Source: Ralstonia sp. ASV6 (GTDB taxonomy: Bacteria; Pseudomonadota; Gammaproteobacteria; Burkholderiales; Burkholderiaceae). From it: a stretch of 37,489 nucleotides of DNA. This document shows, piece by piece, positions 33,980-37,489 of the stretch. The stretch's first letter is position 1. Every line of letters begins with the position of its first letter. The position numbers and the translations under genes are program-made. Below the pieces are notes generated by a model. The model did not search any database, was not told where the DNA came from, and worked only from the letters and a program-made list of their open reading frames with translations. Where the stretch lies: assembly GCF_016429285.1 (NCBI RefSeq), contig NZ_JAELUI010000047.1:1-37489 (forward strand). The letters run 5' to 3'.

Positions 33980-34635
33980 TTGGCGCCTCCCTTGCCGGCA
34001 GCATTTGCCTTGCGCTGGGCGGCCTGTTCATCCGGATCCAGCGCACGATACGCCTCTGCACGCGCCTCCATCACCATGCCGCCGTCCTTGGTGCCAGTCA
34101 GCGCGATGTTCTGCAGCGTGACGATCCGCGACAGCGCGGCCACGTCGGCGGCGAACAGCGCCATGTCGTGGTAGCGGCCGTTGACCTTCACGGCGACAGG
34201 GATCTCGGCGTAGTACGGCTTGACCACAGCAGCAGACGGACGGAACAGATCAAACGTCAGCCCGCGCGCGATACCGGCGTGGTTGACGTCGGCCAGCAGC
34301 GCATCCATCTCGGTCTTGTTGGGCAATTGCAGTTCAAGCTTAGCAACGCGCTGCTCCACCTCGGTCTTCTGCTTGCGCAGCGCATCGAGGTTCACCACCT
34401 GCGCAAGCTTGCTTTGGTAGGCGGATTTCAGCTGTTCCTGTTCAGTGCGCTTGGCATCGCGCTCGTCGAACTTGCCACTCCAGTAAAACTGCCAGCCCAG
34501 CACGATCACGAGCACGGCGGCAAGAATCATGAACAGGATACGCGGCGCGATTGGCCACGTTTCCGGCTCATTCAGGTTCAGCCCACGGAACTGGCTGACC
34601 AGGTCTTCCAGCGAGATATCAGTCGAGAGCGCCAT
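33976..34635 (-). CDS. pilO: Type IV pilus inner-membrane protein PilO
   Basis: PilO pairs with PilN to form the alignment subcomplex. The 219-residue product has a short cytoplasmic N terminus (ending RGLNLNEPETWPIAP), one membrane helix (about residues 29-48, LFMILAAVLVIVLGWQFYW), a coiled coil (DAKRTEQEQLKSAYQSKL onward) and a ferredoxin-like C-terminal domain. The last residues are Ala, Gly and Lys-rich. ATG at 34635, two bases after pilN; its end overlaps pilP. Confidence 0.96.
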   Translation of the reverse strand: MALSTDISLEDLVSQFRGLNLNEPETWPIAPRILFMILAAVLVIVLGWQFYWSGKFDERDAKRTEQEQLKSAYQSKLAQVVNLDALRKQKTEVEQRVAKLELQLPNKTEMDALLADVNHAGIARGLTFDLFRPSAAVVKPYYAEIPVAVKVNGRYHDMALFAADVAALSRIVTLQNIALTGTKDGGMVMEARAEAYRALDPDEQAAQRKANAAGKGGAK

Positions 34636-34637
34636 GA

Positions 34638-35276
34638 TTATTTCCCTGCCCCTGCGCCGGCCGCACCGGGCTTGGCCGGAGTTGCCGGCTCAGCCTTCCA
34701 CTGGAAGCGGACGGTGAAATTGAACAGACGACGCTGCTCCTTCAGGTTGTTCGTCATCGTGGTGGCGACGGACTCGCCCAATTCGGCGCGATCCAGCCAG
34801 GGCACCGAACTCAGATTGCGCAGCAGGTCCGATACGCGCTCATTCGACTGCGCCACACCGGCAATCGTGAACTTGTCGCCGTCCTGCTTGAGCGAAGTCA
34901 GATAGACACCTTCCGGCACCTGTCGCACCAGTTCTTCCAGCAACTGCACCGGGCGGTTACGCTCGTTCTGCAAGCTCTCGACAGCCTGTTGACGCTGCAG
35001 CAGGTCTTCGATGTCTTTCTTGAGCGTGTTCACCTCAACGATCTGCTTGTCCATCTCCGCATTCTTCTGCGTGAGGACATCATTGATGTGCTGCGCCTCT
35101 TCGGTCTGGTGATCGATCACCATGCCACCCAGGAACACCACCACGGCGCCAGCAACGGCTGCGCCGCCCAGGCTCATGAAGACTTTCTTGCGCTTGTCCG
35201 CACGCCGTTCGGCGTGGTACGGCAGCAGATTGACGCTCGGGAGCGCATTCACGGCATTCGCGCTTTCATTGGCCAT
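34638..35276 (-). CDS. pilN: Type IV pilus inner-membrane protein PilN
   Basis: PilN binds cytoplasmic PilM through its N-terminal tail and pairs with PilO in the periplasm. The 212-residue protein has the PilM-binding motif in ALPSVNLLPYHAERR (near residue 14-22), one membrane helix (about 37-55), a coiled coil (HINDVLTQKNAEMDKQIVEVNTLKKD) and a C-terminal domain with VPEGVYLTSLKQDGDKFTIAG. The tail is Pro, Ala and Gly rich. ATG at 35276, 11 bases after pilM. Confidence 0.97.
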   Translation of the reverse strand: MANESANAVNALPSVNLLPYHAERRADKRKKVFMSLGGAAVAGAVVVFLGGMVIDHQTEEAQHINDVLTQKNAEMDKQIVEVNTLKKDIEDLLQRQQAVESLQNERNRPVQLLEELVRQVPEGVYLTSLKQDGDKFTIAGVAQSNERVSDLLRNLSSVPWLDRAELGESVATTMTNNLKEQRRLFNFTVRFQWKAEPATPAKPGAAGAGAGK

Positions 35277-35287
35277 CGCCCCGCTCC

Positions 35288-36373
35288 TTATTGCAGCCCG
35301 CGCAGGGCCAGGCCCGCGCTGACGATGTACGCCGGCAGATCGCGTTGCAGATAGCGCGCGTTGACGTTCTTGGCCGCACCCATGTTGGCAAATGGGTTAG
35401 CCAGCGTCGTGTTGATCTGCGTCTGCTGCTGAATGGCGGTCTGCACGCCCAGCAGCGATGCATGGCCGCCTGAGAGCACGATCTCGTCGACCCGGCCGAC
35501 GCTCGAGGTCGACATGAAGTTCTGGATGGCCTGGCTGATTTCCATCGCCAGCGTCTCCAGGGAGGGCTTGAGCAACTGGCTACGGTATTCGTCGGGCAGC
35601 GTGTTCTTGCGCTTCTTCACCTCGGCCTTGAGCAGGTCGAGCGAAAACAGGCGCGAGATGCTCTGTGTGAGCTGGTCACCCGAGCCAGACAAAGGCTGCT
35701 CGTACAGCTCCTTCCAGCCTTGGTAGAACAGCGCGTGCGAACGGGCGCTACCCAGATGGAACATCGCCACCACGGGCATGTCGCGCATCTCGGTTTCAGA
35801 AGCATCCTGCTTGACCGCCAGCATGTGCGTCATGGCGCGCTGGATGGCGTTTTCTTCCACATCCATGACAACCGGCTTCAGGCCAGCCATCTCGGCAGCG
35901 GTCACGCGTTCGGTCACACGCTCAGAGACCGTTGCCGTCACGCGCACACCGATCCCACCCTCGGTTTCGGATGGGCCGATCACGACATAGTCGAAGTTGA
36001 CGTTTTGCGAGGGCGGAAACAGCCGGTTGGCTTCGCTCTCGACCTGCACGAAGAGCTCGTCCTCGGTCAGGTTGTCAGGCAGGCTGACGGTTTGCGATTC
36101 CGTCAGGCTGGAAGGAATGGCCAGCACGGCATCCTTGCTGCGGATACCGGCCTTGGCGATGGCACGCTTGAGTGCGCTACCCACCGCATCGATATTGACC
36201 AGATTGCCGTCAGCGACGGCACTGCGTTCAATCAACTCGCTGGCGCATTTCTCGAGACGGAAATCCCCCTGCTTGCCATTGGCGGATAGCTCCACCACTT
36301 TGACGCTGGAAGACCCGATATCAATCCCGACGATATTGCGGCGCAGCAGGCCGGACAACAAACCCCGTCGCAC
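35288..36373 (-). CDS. pilM: Type IV pilus assembly ATPase-like protein PilM
   Basis: PilM is an actin-like cytoplasmic protein that binds PilN and connects the alignment complex to the motor. From the GTG at 36373 the product is 361 residues. It shows the nucleotide-binding loop GIDIGSSSVKVVELS (about 16-30), DVEENAIQRAMTHML and the second phosphate loop IVLSGGHASLLG. GGTGGGG stands 7 bases before the GTG. The frame is open to 36622, but the upstream 83 residues lack family resemblance and would carry no better ribosome site. It is the first gene of pilMNOPQ and divergent from mrcA. Confidence 0.95.
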   Translation of the reverse strand: MRRGLLSGLLRRNIVGIDIGSSSVKVVELSANGKQGDFRLEKCASELIERSAVADGNLVNIDAVGSALKRAIAKAGIRSKDAVLAIPSSLTESQTVSLPDNLTEDELFVQVESEANRLFPPSQNVNFDYVVIGPSETEGGIGVRVTATVSERVTERVTAAEMAGLKPVVMDVEENAIQRAMTHMLAVKQDASETEMRDMPVVAMFHLGSARSHALFYQGWKELYEQPLSGSGDQLTQSISRLFSLDLLKAEVKKRKNTLPDEYRSQLLKPSLETLAMEISQAIQNFMSTSSVGRVDEIVLSGGHASLLGVQTAIQQQTQINTTLANPFANMGAAKNVNARYLQRDLPAYIVSAGLALRGLQ

Positions 36374-36653
36374 AGAGACACCCCACCGTTTATATATTTT
36401 TGAACCCTGGCGCCCATTACCCGTCCAACGTGCGCCATAGCCTGCATGGATTTGCTGCTGGATTCTCACAAAATCCTTTAGAACAGGCAAACGCTCCGGC
36501 GGACCGCAATGCATTTCGCAGGCGCCGATTCGCAAAGCGTTGTCAAAACCCCACGGTCGGGGGATACCCCTTTCGTCTGACTTGCTTTCCGTTTCGTCTA
36601 CTTCTAACGGCGGATTCTTCACCGCCTTGAATCAGGCTAGCGCGAGCGCACAA

Positions 36654-36674
36654 TCGGCACGCGTGTTGTGCCGA
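36654..36674. repeat. Inverted repeat in the pilM-mrcA gap
   Basis: TCGGCAC, seven-base spacer, GTGCCGA. Perfect arms with 14-base centre spacing, resembling a dimeric regulator site. No T tract follows on either strand. Confidence 0.5.
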
Positions 36675-36776
36675 ATAAACCACACAAGTGCTGCACAAGC
36701 ACCACCAGCGCAGTCGGCGTGACAGTCGTTACGCGCTGTTACGCCCTTGGCCGCAGGCCCCTATCGGTCCCGAAGA

Positions 36777-36782
36777 TATAAT
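36777..36782 (+). promoter_or_regulatory. Candidate -10 element for mrcA
   Basis: Perfect TATAAT 38 bases before the mrcA ATG, giving a leader of about 30 bases. The region 17 bases upstream (CAGGCC) is a poor -35. Confidence 0.4.
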
Positions 36783-36820
36783 CGCCGCCACGCTGACTGA
36801 CACCCCCGGTGCCCCCTGTA

Positions 36821-37489
36821 ATGGCTACTGCCCAAACCACCCCAGCTTCGCCCAAGCCGCCCAAAGCCCGCCGCCCGCTGTGGGCGCGCCTGCTCCTCTG
36901 GATGCTCGGCCTGTTCGTTGCCATGGGGGTCGTCGGGGCGCTGCTGGTGGGCTACGCCCTGCTGGTGGCCGCACCCAACCTGCCGTCGCTCGACGTCATC
37001 ACCGACTACCGGCCGAAGATTCCGCTGCGCGTGTACACCGCCGACAACGTCCTGATCGGCGAGTTCGGAGAGGAACGCCGCAGCTTCGTGCCGATCTCGC
37101 AGATGCCCGACGTGATGAAGCGCGCGGTGCTCGCCATCGAGGATGACCGCTTCTACGAGCACGGCGGCGTGGACTTCGTTGGTGTGCTGCGCGCGGGCCT
37201 CGCCAACCTGCACGGCGGTCTGTCGCAGGGCGCATCGACCATCACGATGCAGGTGGCGCGCAACTTCTTCCTGTCAAGCGAGAAGACATTCACACGCAAG
37301 ATCTACGAGATGCTGCTCTCGTACAAGATCGAAGCCAGCCTGAGCAAGGACCAGATCCTCGAGCTCTATATGAACCAGATCTACCTTGGCCAGCGCGCAT
37401 ACGGCTTTGCCAGCGCCGAGCAGATCTACTTCGGCAAGAACATCAAGGACATCACCCTGGCCGAGGCCGCCATGCTGGCCGGCCTGCCC
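36821..37489 (+). CDS. mrcA: Penicillin-binding protein 1A, 5' part (partial)
   Basis: A bifunctional peptidoglycan synthase; 223 codons are in the window and the frame is open at the right edge. After a basic, Pro-rich cytoplasmic tail comes one membrane helix (about residues 21-50). The GT51 glycosyltransferase domain follows: the catalytic Glu is E107 in AIEDDRFYEHGG, then QGASTITMQVARNFF (about 136-150), LELYMNQIYLGQRAYGFASA and LAEAAMLAGLP. The transpeptidase domain lies outside. The ATG has no visible Shine-Dalgarno (GTGCCCCCTGTA precedes it). Divergence from pilM matches the arrangement in other proteobacteria, where this gene is also called ponA. Confidence 0.95.
   Translation, partial: MATAQTTPASPKPPKARRPLWARLLLWMLGLFVAMGVVGALLVGYALLVAAPNLPSLDVITDYRPKIPLRVYTADNVLIGEFGEERRSFVPISQMPDVMKRAVLAIEDDRFYEHGGVDFVGVLRAGLANLHGGLSQGASTITMQVARNFFLSSEKTFTRKIYEMLLSYKIEASLSKDQILELYMNQIYLGQRAYGFASAEQIYFGKNIKDITLAEAAMLAGLP

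Larger units (their letters stand above)
36374..36820. promoter_or_regulatory. Divergent control region between pilM and mrcA
   Basis: 447 bases without a gene I would accept. It holds an AT-rich patch (AAAATATATAAA on the minus strand) just before pilM, an exact TTGACA on the minus strand at 36546-36541 without a good partner -10, a 7-bp inverted repeat at 36654-36674, a GTTACGC direct repeat (36728-36734 and 36738-36744) and a TATAAT at 36777. I cannot place the pilM promoter with confidence. Confidence 0.5.

Noticed and set aside
36541-36546. Exact TTGACA on the minus strand as a pilM promoter
   Set aside because: At 16 to 18 bases downstream the sequence is GC-rich (around GCCTGC), with no resemblance to a -10 box.
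36374-36622. N-terminal extension of pilM
   Set aside because: The frame is open but the 83 residues do not resemble PilM, whereas the GTG at 36373 has a good ribosome site and gives the family length.

Overview
This window is a core chromosomal segment of a beta-proteobacterium. Gene content and order (pilMNOPQ-aroKB-dgt, gltBD, mla genes-ibaG-murA-his-tat) together with the GC-rich, GC3-biased coding point to Burkholderiales, most probably a Ralstonia species of the R. pickettii type. The genus is inferred from protein sequences and gene order, not from a search. I see no tRNA, rRNA, CRISPR array, prophage or plasmid functions.

Layout. (1) 1-124: the tail of an unidentified plus-strand gene, ending at a bidirectional terminator shared with tatC. 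(2) 196-13254, all minus strand and read from high to low coordinates: an ABC-2 exporter (ATPase, permease), an IbaG-type BolA protein, murA, then hisG-hisD-hisC-hisB-marC-hisH-hisA-hisF-hisI-hisE, a small membrane protein and tatA-tatB-tatC. Spacing is tight and several genes overlap by ATGA, so this looks like one very long transcription unit covering histidine synthesis, a peptidoglycan precursor enzyme and twin-arginine export. (3) 13487-17619, minus strand: mlaF-mlaE-mlaD-mlaA-mlaC-mlaB, the phospholipid transport system of the outer membrane, with mlaA placed inside the operon. (4) 17863-18918: an orphan Bug/TctC-type periplasmic binding protein. (5) 19072-25390: gltD and gltB, NADPH glutamate synthase. 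(6) 25548-26450: a REP-associated (IS200-like) tyrosine transposase gene with inverted 15-bp flanking repeats, next to the gltB promoter. (7) 26658-28209: an OmpW-family porin (plus strand) convergent with a periplasmic alpha-carbonic anhydrase. (8) 28288-31149: dgt, aroB, aroK. (9) 31290-36373: pilQ, pilP, pilO, pilN, pilM, the type IV pilus alignment complex and secretin. (10) 36374-36820: a 447-bp divergent control region, then the start of the PBP1A gene (mrcA), which runs off the window.

Most of the window is housekeeping. Envelope functions dominate: Mla lipid transport, MurA and PBP1A for peptidoglycan, Tat export, type IV pilus and OmpW. Amino-acid pathways (his, glt, aro) fill the rest. 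I found no convincing undescribed system. The points that merit checking are small: the transposase unit beside the gltB promoter, a terminator-like hairpin inside the mla operon, intercistronic or operator-like repeats, start-codon ambiguities, and genes inserted into conserved operons (marC, mlaA). Promoter calls are by eye and are the least certain entries.
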